DNA from: Erodium maritimum | Lineage: Eukaryota > Streptophyta > Magnoliopsida > Geraniales > Geraniaceae | Assembly: GCA_963921825.1 (NCBI GenBank) | Contig: OY997588.1 | Span: forward strand, 85,007,043-85,071,042 | Direction of reading: 5' to 3' | DNA length: 64,000 nt | In this document: positions 33,821 through 45,556 of the stretch, in pieces | How the letters are laid out: each line of letters opens with the position of its first letter | Numbering within the stretch: position 1 is the first letter of the stretch | The notes under the pieces: model-generated | Told to the model about the DNA's origin: nothing | The model's database searches: none | The model's input: only the letters and a program-made list of their open reading frames with translations | Position numbers and translations under genes: made by a program

Positions 33821-36107
33821 TTTTTTTATAGGCTCGAAAAAATTATTAAAAAAAAAACCTAGTCTCAAGAAGAAGAAAGGGGAAAGAAAACGACCATTAT
33901 AAAGGAAGAGTTAAGGGTCTTAACCCACCAAAGAGCTCAAACAAAAGAAGAAGGAAACAACCACAAGGGACTCACACCCAGGGACGCGTTAACTGAGGTT
34001 GAAGGCACCACTCGAACCGCCTACACCATTCAGGAAAACCCGACCTTAAGGAACCTGCTTGTCACAAGACACTGAATGAAAGCTAACACCACATCTTCGA
34101 TGTCCAAGACCAGCGGGCAAAAGTAAACAAACTGAATCAAACAACACACACCACTTGCAATTCAAATAAGATTAAACAAACCACCCTGTAACCCATAACT
34201 ACGAAGGGTTAATTCCTTTACTTTTAGATCTCAGTCCCCTAATGTACTGTCATGCACCTTGTTGTTTAGGATTAGGATCAAGCACATGAAAATTAGAAGG
34301 TGTTACCCTTTTTTCTCATTTACGGTCCAAAGACCTAGTGCGAGATCGAGTCTGAATAGTGTAGGTTGACGAAGCCACCTGAGAAGACAACGCATGTGAA
34401 TGATATCGTGCTCTACACGGTTTCTGGTATAGAGGAGAGGCAATAATGTTGATTTCCAACGGTGGGAATGCTACAATGTCCAAAGCTTTGGCAAAATGAG
34501 CGTCTGATTCCGAGTTCGCAAAAACATCCAAAGTTTTGTCAGAATGAGCGACTGGTTCCTGAAAGTCTGGCTCTGAATTCGCAATAACTCGCTCAATAAT
34601 TGGAATATGAATAGAAACCTTATCTACATCAAAATCTGACTGTACCATTCCTGGTTGCACTACAACATCGTCCCATACACCAACGGGATTCTCTTTTGAG
34701 TTATCCTGATCCACTCGATCAACCCAAGAGAACTCTGGATGTGCCTGAACACTGGAGTAGGTAATTGAAAATCTTCCATACCTTGAATATTCAATACGAA
34801 CTTTCCTTTTCCGATAAATAATTCTTTAACGTTTGGTATTGAATCAACACGAGTCCGGATCAAAACGTGAGTTATACCCAAGAAGTCAGATACCTTGAAA
34901 TAAGTATGAATAAAACAAATCGGTCCACAATTCATGAAAAGCTTCTGCATAATGGACTGAATACAACCAAAATATGGGATACTTGAGACTAGGTACCAAA
35001 CCCACTGATCGCCAAATAAGGCTGATGATTCCTCCAAGGACATGATTGAAAACCATGAACTACACCACTTTCAAACTGTCTGTCAAAGCATTGAAGCGAA
35101 AATAATATCCAAATAAGTTAAAATGAAAACGTTACCATTCAAATGTCGAGCTTCAACACCTTTTGCTCCCGAGGCCTGCATCTCCTCCAAAACGTGTTCC
35201 AGAACACAGCCAGCCCACAAAGATGCAATAACTCCGTTTTCTACCAAGGATACCAGCTCAAGGAGAACGTCCTCTAACAAAACAGGAGCTTCAAGAATTG
35301 CACTCTGAGTTGCAACCTTTGATCGCCAAATTGCTCTTTTTCTCGGACCATCAGCTCCTCTACTCGCCGACCAATCGAACGCCACGATCAATTCGAACCC
35401 TTTAACTTTCACTCCATTTTGGTTGTTGATCAATACTTCTACATCATGATGATTCTGGGTATGAATGAACCCGAAATATTTACCTCGTCTATAAGGTCGT
35501 TTAATCACCACTGATTTCACGAGTTTCACAACGCTCCCAAAATACGAATCGAACCAAGACTGAGAGGCTTCGAACGACAAATTACATATGATACACTTAG
35601 TGGTTTGATCACTAATCTTACCTCCTTTGATATGAGTACAGAAACCATTCGATTCCTTAACTTCTCTAGTCGGAGCCACACCAGTTGGGTCCATAATGCA
35701 GCCTCTCTATTGTCATGCCTAAACCCAAGATCGAACTCGCTATAGATTAGAGCTGGGATGTGTGGCCACTAATCAAATTTCAAAGCATGGATGTGTGGCC
35801 ACCGATCAAATTTAGAACCAGACCGGCGGAGAGCAGTGAAGCAAAAACAAGGCTGATCTCCGATGACCTAAAAAGGAAGGGGGGGCTGCTTCGTGAGAGA
35901 ACAAAATCACTGGCTGCTACCTTGACACGATGCACAGATCAGAGCGGGGGTGCATAGCCACTGATCAAATGTGTGGCCACCAAACAAATTCGGAACCACA
36001 CCGGCAAAGAGCAACAAACGAAGAAGGCCAAAACTCGCACACCAGCTCGAGTGGACCAACGCTCGACAACTGAATCCGGATCCTAAACCCAGAAATGATG
36101 CGACCCC
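33821..36107 (-). mobile_element. LINE derivative with ORF1 but no ORF2, with TSD
   Basis: The TSD is 'atgtgaggtaggaaat' (33805-33820) and 'atgtgaggtaggaat' (36108-36122), one base shorter. On the minus strand, about 410 bp of 5' region precede ORF1 (35694 to about 34316). Some 450 bp of non-coding tail and a poly(A) (T run at 33821-33827) follow. No endonuclease or reverse transcriptase sequence is present, although both ends are defined. The 5' region holds repeated 'gtggccac' and 'tgatcaaatt' motifs near 35760-35980. Confidence 0.75.
34316..35694 (-). pseudogene. LINE ORF1-type protein with RRM, broken
   Basis: It starts MDPTGVAPTREVKESNGF. The RRM has CIICNLSFEASQSW and the RNP1-like GKYFGFIHTQ, then FELIVAFDWSA. 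The frame continues to GNVFILTYLD and is broken near 35080. A second segment (35043-34660) has ALFGDQWVWYL and PICFIHTYFKVSDFLG, similar to the post-RRM part of ORF1 at 17942-19591. The third (34714-34316) is acidic and ends in RTRSLDRK. There are at least two frame breaks. Its presumed role was RNA binding in a LINE particle. Confidence 0.7.
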
Positions 36108-39100
36108 ATGTGAGGTAGGAATTTGATGCTTTCCAATTTTGACCGAGTCATTTCGTTTTTTCCTATACTTTCTGATGGTGACTGATCCTGTCGTTCGATT
36201 ATTTTAGAGGTTTTCTAATCGACAAAGTTAAACAACCAAGATATCAAACAAAAAATCTAAGAAAAAATGCAGTGGAACAAAAGACATGTCCATTAAAAAA
36301 AACTCCTCGTCAGTGTTCATTGATCGAACGCATCTTAGTACCTAAAGTGTCATATTTTATCGATTTTAAATAGAATTTTAGCCTCGTTTCTATCTCATTC
36401 TCTACTATTTATGGGTATTTCGTGTTGGTGGTGAATTATAGGTTCGTGGATCGAAAAGAGGAAAATGGAACAAAATCGGACTAAGAATCCTGAATCATGA
36501 GGGTACTCGCATGGAATGTGAGAACACTTCATTCCTCTCAAAAGAGACGTTGTCTGAGAAAAATTATTTACAAGTACAGACCTTTGTTTATATTGATTCG
36601 AGAAGTTAAAGTTGCGTTTGTTGATTATGGGTTTCTAAGAAGTTTTGGTTTACATGGGGGTTAAAGCTTTCACTATATTCCTCATGTTGGTTCAGCCGGT
36701 GGTGTTATTAAACTATGGCAGGATTCCAGTTTTATTATGGAATCAGTCTTTGTTGTTCAGAATGCATCTATCTGGGACGAGTTAAGACAGGGTGATGGTT
36801 TTATTGTTGATATCGCGGTTTAGGTTGGAGACTTTAACTATGTTTTGTCCTCAGATGAACATAGAAATCGTAACTCGAATCCGGCAGATGTAAGGTCGTT
36901 TCAAGAGTTCGTTGCTTCATTGGAACTTATTGATCTCCCTCTATCTGGCTCTCAGTTCAACTAGTTACATTCTTCTGGTAAATTGTCCCAAATTGATCGT
37001 TTCTTTGTGTCTGCTGATTTTTTATCGTCTTTCAAGCCATTGGTTTAGGTTGTTCTAACTTGTTCTTGTCTGATTGTCGCCCCCTACTGCTGGAGGTAGA
37101 TGAGGTTATATGGGGGGTGAGGGCAGTGAAATTCGTGAGTGCCTAGACAGATCATGTGAATTTTTTACCTGGCGTCAAGGATTTATGGTCGTCTTGTAGT
37201 GATCACGCTTTAGCTAGTTTTAGTTTTTTTTTTCAAAACTCAAATCTCTGCGTCTGGATCTGCAGAAATGGAAGAAGGTTTTCGGGAATTCTGAGGAGAA
37301 GGTTAAATAGTTGTTCTCTAATATTGGTGCATTGGACTGGTTGCAAGAGAACGTTGCTTGACCATTAATAAGATAAGTCATCGTTCTTGGTTGCGTGCAA
37401 TTCTAATTCTTTAACCAAAGATTTTGGATAGGATTTGGCATCAAAAGGGTCTTATGTCCTGGTTTCGTTATGGGGATAAGTGCACTCAATATTTTCATAG
37501 AATTGCGAATTTTAGAGCTCACCCGAATCGTGTGTCCAAGATCAATACTGAATTGGGTACAACCTCAGATCTTGTGGAAATTTTGAGTTGCGCTGCCAAA
37601 CACTTTGAACATCGTTTTCGTAATGCCTTGCCTGATCGGTTACAGTTGCCTCCGTTTCCATATAAGGAATTAACCTATGACTAAAGGATAAATCTAGAGA
37701 GGCCCTTTTTGTTATCTGAAATTGAAGGAGCTATTGATTTATGTGGGAGTGAGAAGTCCCCGGGTCCGAATGGTTTCACTTTGAAATTCTTCAAAATTTC
37801 TTGAGACATAACCAAAGATGATGTGAAGCGTTTCTTTGACGAATTTTACTCAATTGGGGTTATGGGTAAGGGTTTGAACTCAAAGTTTTTAACTCTGATT
37901 CCAAAGCATTTGCAGGCAGAATTTTTCAGTGATTTTAGACCCATAAGCCTTATTTCGAGTTCGTATAAGATTTTGGCTAAGGTGCTAACCAATAGGATAA
38001 AAGTGGTAATTGCTGACTTGATTAATGATAATCAAAGTGGTTTTGTGGATGGTCGGCAATTGGTTGACTGAGTCCTTATTGCTTTGGAGATAATTCATTA
38101 TGTGAAACGTTCCAAGATAGAGACAATCATTCTTAAGCTCGACTTTGAGAAAGCATATGACTTGGTTCAGTGGGGGTACTTGGAAGAGGTTTTCGTTCAG
38201 ATCAATTTCAGTAGGAGGTGGAGGAGATGGATCTCTTGTTGTTTGCGGGCCTATCTTTCTGTTATGGTTGACGTAGTTCCTAGTCGGGACTTTGACATGG
38301 TGAATGGGATTCGTCAAGGGTATCCTCTTTCTCCCTTTTTGTTTTTAATTGCAGCGAAAGGGTACATCAATTTCGGTAGGCCGGTAGAGAGGCGGGGTAT
38401 TTTAGAGGAATGGATATTGGGAATTCAGGTTTTAGCAACTCATATTTACAGTTTGCTGATGATACAATGCTTTTTTTTCGAGACTCTCTTACCGAGTTGG
38501 GCTTATTGGAAGCAGATTTGGAGCGTTTCCAGTTGGTTTCTAGTCATAAGGTGAATTTTCTAAAATCAAAATTCGTGGTGTTAAACGTGGAGCCTCCCCA
38601 AAGAGGTTAATCACTTGGGACCCAGTGATTAGTAAGTATCATTCTACCTTAGTATCGTGGCGTGCAAAATATCTTTTGATGACTGGTAGGATTACTTTAA
38701 TTCAGTCAATTAATTCCAGCTTGCCTCTGTTTTTTTTGTCCATTTATAAAGCTTTGGAAGGTGTTATTAAAGCCCTTTAGAGCACGAACAACGGAACGCA
38801 CCTGCTCCCCGCTCCGCGCGCGCCCGGTCCGAGGACCGCGGGCCATTCCGCTGTGGAGTCGAAAAATCGCGGTCCGCGCGCCCAAAACAGCGGGTCCGCT
38901 CCTCGCTCCCGGGTTGCTGGTCGCGCCTCGCTCCTCGCTCCCTCGTCTAGCGTGGACCTATCCCGTGCCGCCACGAGGCGTCGCCAAACCTGACCGTTTG
39001 ACATCGGTCGGGTAACGGCTCTATTTTTTTTTTAATTCAAAAATCAGATAAATTAAACCCTATAAATACCCAACCCCATTCCTCATTTTTCCCACACCAT

Positions 39101-39149
39101 TCTGTACTTTCACTCTTTCATTCTCACTTTCTACTCGCTATTTTCGAAA

Positions 39150-40354
39150 ATGTCCGACGACGAGGTTATGTTCGACGTTGAGGTTCAGACGTACGAGGAG
39201 CTGCATCCCCAGATGCCGACGTATGAGGAGATGGCAGCCCAACTGCTGACATATAAGGAGATGGCAGCCCAAATGTGGCCAGTTGAGCGACGATTCCGGC
39301 GGATGATTGAGAGGCACATGCAGAGAGTAATGCCAAGGATCCAGAGGGCCATCCGTGGGGAACCACTACGACGAGAGATTAACAGAGGTCGTTCGGAAGC
39401 CCACATCCAATTGATGAGGAACTATTTTGACGAACAACCCCTATATGGCCCTGATATGTTTAGGCGTCGGTTCCGTATCTGCAGACCATTTTTCCAACGG
39501 ATTATGGACGCGATGAAGGCTCACGACAGTTACTTCAAACAGAGGTCCGACGCTGCCTCACGGTCGGGCTTATCAACGGAGCAAAAGTGCACCGCCGCTA
39601 TACGGATGCTTGCGTATGGGTCCTCGGCCGATTCATTGGACGAAACTCTGCGCATTGGGGTAAGCACCATACTTGAATGTTTACGTAAGTTTTGCAAGGC
39701 CGTCATTGAGGTCTTCGGAGCCGAGTATGAGCCTACACCCACACCGACTGACATGGAGCGCTTACTCCGAGAAGGGTACAGCCGAGGGTTTCCCGGAATG
39801 GCAGGGAGTCTTAACTGTATGCATTGGAAGTGGAAGAACTGCCCAACCGAAGCCAGGGAGCCCATGGACGGGGAGGTCACCACGGGGACAAGACGATTAT
39901 GCTTGAAGTTGTAGCGTCCCGTGATTTATGGATTAGGCATGCATTTTTCGGGATGGCTGGATCGAACAACGACATCAACGTACTCAACAACAGCCACCTA
40001 TTCCAAGACTCTTACTACGGTCGTGACCTAGCTGTGGAGTACGAGATCAACGGTCATCGGTACGACCGACCTTATTACTTGGTGGACGGCATTTACCCAA
40101 CATGGCCACGGTTCGTGAAGACTATTCGGCATCCCTTCGAGCCCAAAGAGAAGTTGTTTGCTAGATGCCAAGAAGGTGCTCGGAAAGATATTGAAAGGGC
40201 TTTTGGAGTACTTCAAGCAAGGTGGCACATCATTTCCCGTCCCGCTTGTAGTTGGAGCAAACACACTTTGGCTAATATCATGCACACTTGCATAATTCTA
40301 CACAACATGATTGTAGAGGATGAGCGCGACCGGTACGAGTATGGGGATGAGTAG
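39150..40354 (+). pseudogene. PIF/Harbinger transposase, frameshifted, first catalytic Asp changed
   Basis: The ATG at 39150 opens 254 codons (acidic and Met-rich N-terminus, then MFRRRFRICRPFFQRIMDAM and the helix-turn-helix-like EQKCTAAIRMLAYG). Near 39870-39890 the frame shifts, and the second half reads GDKTIMLEVVASRDLW, FFGMAGSNNDINVLNNSHLF, YYLVDGIYPTW, RKDIERAFGVLQARW and CIILHNMIVEDERDR to the stop at 40354. This is the plant DDE_Tnp_4 / Plant_tran family, which cuts and pastes DNA. The motif usually GSxDCMHW reads GSLNCMHW: residue 222 is Asn (AAC, 39813-39815) where the first catalytic Asp belongs. The other acidic residues (NDINVL, IERAFG) are intact. Confidence 0.9.
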
Positions 40355-40757
40355 TTGTTGTACGCGCAACCTCCAGAAATGCCGAATTGGACACCACCGA
40401 AACGATGGCACCACGGAGGGCCATTGGAATACCAGGCCCGAGTTGATTGTCAACAAAGTGTCCTAAATCCTGAGACCCACCAACAACTACAATTTGATCT
40501 TATGGAGCACTTATGGGGTCTATATGGAGCTGGTTTCCATGACGACGAGTAGTCGTTTGTGCTCTTCGAGCTGGTTTTTTGTGGGTTGTATTAAAAGGGG
40601 TTGAATAAAATTAGAAGTTCATTTATATTCGTGTTGAATTTATTTATTAATTATTTATTGTCATTACTTATTTTATTCCAAAATTGTTTAAATTATGAAT
40701 AATTTAAACGGTTTCTGATAAAGAATGAGATAAAACAGCAAAATATCAATTAATAAT

Positions 40758-40893
40758 CCAGTCAGCATCCAGTCAGCACTGTTCTGCACTCCCAGGACCT
40801 CAGAGGGCCTTTGGTTGCAAAACACCCACTTTTCTACACTCCCAGGACCTCACTTTTGTCCAGTCAGCACAAGTTCTGCACTCTCAGGACCTC
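40758..40893 (+). repeat. Subterminal direct repeats of the Harbinger element
   Basis: Three copies of a 21-bp motif (consensus 'ttctgcactcycaggacctc') lie at 40782-40802, 40832-40852 and 40873-40893, interspersed with three copies of 'ccagtcagca' at 40758, 40769 and 40860. Their position just inside the 3' terminal repeat suggests transposase or cofactor binding sites. Confidence 0.85.
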
Positions 40894-42073
40894 ACCAAGG
40901 TCCTTTCTGTTGTTCATGCTCTTAAGGTATTCAGAGGAAGTTTTTATGGCGAAATAGAGGTGATGGTCGGGTTCTTAATAAGGTCAAATGGAGCTTGATT
41001 TGTAGACCTAACCATTTGGGAGGTTTGGGTCTTCACAGATTAGAAGAGATGAATATAGCTTTATTGGCTAAATGGTGGTGGCGTTTTGCTACTGCCAAGA
41101 GGTCGTTGTGGAAAGCGTTGATTTGTTTGAGTTTGGGTTGGTCAAACGATAATTGGGATCTTTCTCGTTTGGATAACAGTGGAAATTTCTATTTGTTTAA
41201 TCATATTTTGGCTCTTGCTGGTGATCCTTTGTTTTCTATGGTGTTTGGTAATCAGGGTCTTTCATGGAACGTGGGAAGATGTGACTCTGTTTTTTTTTGG
41301 GATGATGTGTGGATCAGTGAGGAACCTTTGAGGGTTCGGTTTCCATTGGTGTTATCCAGGATCGTCAACAAGGAGGGACACGTTACAGAGTTTTAGGTAG
41401 ATCATGGGTGGTCGATCATTTTCAGAATTAGCCGTGGAAACCGTGAACAGGATGAAGTGGCCGCTTTATCCACAGTTTTGGAGAATTGTGTGGTTGCTCC
41501 TAATTTGGAGGATTATCTGTTATGGAAAAAATCAGTAGTAGGGCTCTCGGTCTCGAGTGGTTATTCTATTTTAATGGAGGAGGAGTCTGTTACGGTAGAT
41601 TCTTGGGCTATAGTGTTATGGGTCGCTGGTCTCCCCCCCAAACATTGTGTGCTATTATGTTTAGCATTTCAGAATGCTCTTCCTACTCCGGTCTTTTTGG
41701 AAGGGAGGAGTATGTTTTTTACTATTAACCAAATATTATGTCCCTTATGAAAATTATTCATGGAAACTATTGATCATATCTTGTTGCATTGTGTTGCTTC
41801 TTGGTGTATTTGGGGATGAGTATTTGCTTGGTGGAATTTGCAGTAGGTCATGCCTACATCTGTTACAGAAGTTTTACTCATGTGCAAAAGTGTGGGATCT
41901 CAACATTTTTGGAAGGTCTGGATCAGGGTGTGTTACCTTAATGTTTGGCATTTATGGTTTCTACGGAATGCCTCTGTGTTTCATCGGGTTATGGAAAGTG
42001 GAGATATTGTTTTCGGGAAGATTGTGAATCATACTTTTGTTATTTTATGGCAGTAGAAGGCCTTGAGGTTTGA

Positions 42074-42226
42074 TGTTTCATTTTCTGACTAGTGTAGATA
42101 TCCTGGTTGGTGTATTCGGCCAAGGAGAAGGCATTCTTGTGTTCGATGTTTCGGGTGTTGTCCTCGTGTTTCGGGTGTTGTTCTCGGGTGTTGTTTCATT
42201 TTCTGACTAGTGTAGAGATCCTGGTT
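42074..42226 (+). repeat. 35-bp direct repeat in LINE 3' UTR
   Basis: A 35-bp segment with 'tgtttcattttctgactagt' occurs at 42074-42108 and 42192-42226 with one mismatch. Short 'tttcgggtgttgt' repeats lie between the copies. Confidence 0.85.
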
Positions 42227-43567
42227 TTTGGTAGTTTTTTTAGGGAGAGTTGTTTTCATACCAGGTTACGCATGTTCTCACTACGATCCGACGAGTGCTC
42301 ATCTGGGGGAACGCTTAGGGTCGATTTACTCTTGGAATGGAGGGCACAGATTACGTAGTCTGTATGAGACCAGAGGATCCATCTGCTCACCATGAGGTAC
42401 TGTTGTTGGTCTCGGTGAGACACTTGGTGTGGTTTGTAGTCTTTTCCTTTGTTTTCTTCTTTTTGGTTTTGTCAGGATTTGGGCCCCTAGCTCTCTTTGT
42501 TGAGCTCCTTTTTTATCGTTGTTTTCCTGGTCCTTTTCCTCCTTGGAATTGGTCTCTTAGTAATAAAAAAAATTCGAGTTTATATAAAAAAAACAAAGAA
42601 TTCCTGAAGGCTATTTGATCTTGCGAAAGGCATACCTTTCTCATCCGAAAATATAATGGTTAAAAAAGAAGGTTGTGCATATTTGAAAACTTAATACAAG
42701 GAGAAAATGTGATAAATAATACAAAAGGTTGGTTGGTCACAAATGGGGGTTTAGAATTGTTGATATACATTTTTGGGTGTGAGTTGAAGCACTTTTGTCA
42801 CGAGGTATTTATTTGAGCTTCTTTTCATATTTCTTTCCTTCCCTTTGTCTAGCCTTACATTACAAGCTTAATTCCTTTATGATTATCAATGGCAATGATT
42901 CCTTATGATTAGTGGAGGTGGGACCAACATATTATCATATGAATCTCTGAACTCCGTGTGAAACGGAAAAGAGAAAGCACGTGGTTAGAGTAAATGAGGG
43001 GATGCAAGTTTGAAAAAAAAGAGTTATTCTTCGATGTGATTAGCACCATGCTTTATTTTGTTCATTGGTTTATATATTTTCTTGAGTTTTATATGGAATT
43101 TTAGCATGTGTCAATTCTGAGAAAACTCTTTTGTTCTTCTAAGCACGCGTATTTGACAATCACCAACTTTGTGGCCTTTTGGCATACATCATATAGTGAG
43201 TCTTAGGATTGCATTAGGTTTAGGTTCATGCATTGCACGTGTATCTTTACTTTTCTTGTTTTGAGTGAAGGAGTATCGAACTCCTCCTATCGAGGTGAAC
43301 CTCATAGTTCAACCGATTTTATCATGGTTTTAGTTTTCCTTTATCTTTAATTTTCTCAGGCCGAGAAAAGTCTAAGTGTGGGGTGTTGATACGAACGCAT
43401 CTTAGTACCTAAAGTGGCACATTTTATCAAGTTTAAATGGACTTTTAGCCCCGCTACAAACTTATTCTCTAATATTTTCTGGATATTTCGTGTTTGTGGT
43501 GAATCGTAACTTTGTGGATCAAAAAGGGACAAAATGGAACAAAATCGGACTAAGAATTCCTAAAAGC

Positions 43568-45205
43568 AATTCGTGTTTTGATTTGCACTGCAAGGGAAAT
43601 CAATAGAGCTCTGATGGCCGAGTCTCCTCTTCTCTCCTTCACAACTTTTTGTTCTACTTTGATCTCTCTTTATGAGCAATATTGCAAAGTAGCAGGATCT
43701 GTAAAAGATGATTCAATCGGAGACAAAAAGAGTCCTACGAAGGTGGTAAAGAAGGGTCGATTTAGCACGAAAAGGAATAGCCATGTTCCGATGAAGGTGA
43801 CCCGTAAGGGTACACCTTGTCCGGTCAAGGAACAGTGTCGGAGAGTTAGCCCTATCCCGGAGTCTATTCCGAAGGAGACGTCCTCATCGCTTGACGTTTC
43901 CAGCTCCGGTCAGGAGGTTCCTTTTGCAGAGCCGCGGATTACTGCCACTGCTCTCCGACGGTCAATCCGAAGCCAAAAAACAGAGCATCACAAGAGGTAA
44001 TCGCAAATCAAATCTTTGTTTGTAACCTCCCATCTGAGACCTCGGTTAAGTGGGTGAAGAATCTCTTTAGTTCATACGGTGAGATTCAAGCCTGCTTCGT
44101 TCCTCGTCGGCCAAAGAGAGGAGGACGACACTTCGGTTTCGTCACCTTCTTTGCAGACTCTACAGCGTCTCAACCAGTTGCAAGCTTAAATGGCTACAAA
44201 AATCAACGGGTTTCAGGTTTTAGTGGCTTTAGCTTGGCGTTCATCCCCTCAGATTCGTAGTGCAGATGGAGTGACATCGAACCAGGCTTCTGAGTATCCA
44301 GGTTCTTCAGTTCTCGCCTGCAAAAATGATGGGATTCAGACCATCAACAGCCAATCGGTGGTGAGATCACCGGACGCTCTTCTGATTGGGTGTCGCGATC
44401 CTGAGTTGTGCTCGCCGGCAGGTTCAAATTCTCGTTCGCCGGTGATGTCCTCAGGAGAAGATCTGTCAAAATCTCCGGTTAATTGCACCCGAGATCTTAT
44501 CTTCGAATTCCAAATTACCGGCCGAAGATCACTGTGATTTGGAGGATAGATCAAAGCGAGATACTCTCGCCAAGAATTTACAGCTACGAGATCCCCTTTT
44601 GACGAAGTTGACTACTTCAGGGCCTCATTCGTTTGGGTCTCAATTAGGCAAACAGGTCTCAAGTTCAGTTCTAAGCAAGTTTGGGCCTATGGTGGCTGAA
44701 GTGGTTGGTTTGGAACCTGTGTTGCCAGCTCACGTAGAGCCCGGATCTGAGGCTATTAGTGAGCCTGACCCCGTCACCACTGCCTCAAAGTCGGATTCAT
44801 AGGTTTCTTCGACTCCCTCCCTTACTCTACATTCAGGTTTCGATCAAGATTTTCCAGTGTGGTCGCCTGAATCAGTAAAGAAGGTTAAAGGAAAAAACAA
44901 ACAGAAACCTCAGTAGCCTTTTAGAGTTTCAACTCGCTCACTTGGTATGAGTTATAACGCGAATCTAAAGGCTCAGCATAGGAATGAGGCTTGGAGGCAT
45001 TTTATCGCTATAGGGACTAAGCTGTAGACAGAGACTACTTTGTACTTTTTTGTTCTTTTGGTTGATGTATCCTTTCCTCGTTGTTTCTTCGTTTTGTGGT
45101 AGAGTATCTTTGCAGGTTATTTGGGATAGCTTTTTGGCTATCCGCTCTCATTTTTCCCATCTTGGGACAAAAAGATTTTAATAAAACCATCATCTATCAA
45201 AAACA
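43568..45205 (+). mobile_element. LINE derivative with ORF1 and 3' tail but no ORF2, with TSD
   Basis: A perfect 13-bp TSD 'aattcctaaaagc' lies at 43555-43567 and 45206-45218. Inside are ORF1 remnants (43614-45030) followed directly by a 3' tail ending 'taataaaaccatcatctatc' plus A-rich bases. That ending is nearly identical to the L1 at 17815-23367 ('taataaatcattatctatc'). The junction falls at the end of ORF1 (QHRNEAWRHF, matching QHKDEAWAYV), so all of ORF2 is missing although both termini are present. Confidence 0.85.
43614..45030 (+). pseudogene. LINE ORF1 (RRM) remnant
   Basis: It starts MAESPLLSFTTF. A basic segment follows to 44000; then, in another frame, the RRM has QIFVCNLPSETSVKWVKNLF (RNP2), GGRHFGFVTFFAD (RNP1) and FQVLVALAW. 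Further segments (44539-44802 and 44820-44990) match the variable C-terminal half, ending near QHRNEAWRHFIAIGTKL. Several frameshifts and stops. RNA-binding role by homology. Confidence 0.75.
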
Positions 45206-45548
45206 AATTCCTAAAAGCTGACTGATCTTGCGAAGGGCATAATTTTCTCACTAAAGCACCGATTTTCGCCCGTAAGATGTCAAATCGAATGAAATTTAAA
45301 TATCTAGATTCTGATGTATGCCCGACCTAAGGATGAACCATTCTCCAGACCACCACACGCCTAGAAACTTTACGTGCCCTGAATCGCACTCTCACAAGCA
45401 CTCTCGGTGCCCCGTTTTGTCTCTCTCCCAAGATCCTATGTGGTCACTCAGTGACGTATTCTCAACTTGTTTTCCAGATCCGACTTCAAGTAGAAAAATA
45501 GGAAATTTTCCAAATTCGATTTCTACGAGAAAAAGTGAAACTTTGTCT

Positions 45549-45556
45549 TATAAAAA
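45549..45556 (+). promoter_or_regulatory. TATA-box candidate in LTR
   Basis: 'tataaaaa', about 2.2 kb into the LTR as it stands and about 0.5 kb without the LINE. This is the usual place for the U3/R promoter. Confidence 0.45.

Larger units (their letters stand above)
38780..40921 (+). mobile_element. PIF/Harbinger DNA transposon with TIRs and TTA target duplication
   Basis: The terminal inverted repeats are 'gagcacgaacaacggaa' at 38780 and the complement of 'gagcatgaacaacagaa' ending at 40921 (15 of 17 match). The TSD is the classical TTA (38777-38779 and 40922-40924). The element is 2142 bp and carries one transposase gene (39150-40354) with a frameshift. The second, Myb-like ORF normally found in PIF/Harbinger elements is absent. 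It splits the LINE ORF2, so it is younger than that LINE. Confidence 0.95.
36497..42056 (+). pseudogene. LINE ORF2 remnant (endonuclease, RT, zf-RVT)
   Basis: Endonuclease: WNVRT, GDFNYVLSSDE and SQIDRFFVS. Linker: WFRYGDKCTQYFHRIANF (37440-37510). RT: KSPGPNGFTLKFF, LNSKFLTLIPK, DFRPISLISSSYKILAKVL, SGFVDGRQLVD, LKLDFEKAYD, GIRQGYPLSPF, and YLQFADDTMLFF with the catalytic FADD (38440-38475). After the Harbinger insertion: RPNHLGGLGLHRLEEMN (from 40995), then zf-RVT-like sequence to about 41750 and FLRNASVFH near 41960. At least ten frame breaks; it is inactive. Confidence 0.85.
36495..42595 (+). mobile_element. L1-type LINE (ORF2 only), interrupted by PIF/Harbinger
   Basis: The TSD is 'aagaatcctgaa' (36483-36494) and 'aagaattcctgaa' (42596-42608), one base different in length. 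The insertion starts at the ORF2 start codon (36497, MRVLAWNVRTLHSSQKRR), so it is 5'-truncated and lacks ORF1. Coding remnants run to about 42050, then a 3' UTR and A-rich tail. A PIF/Harbinger element occupies 38780-40921. Stops and frameshifts are frequent, and a deletion joins IVDIAV to GDFNYV in the endonuclease near 36820. Confidence 0.85.
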
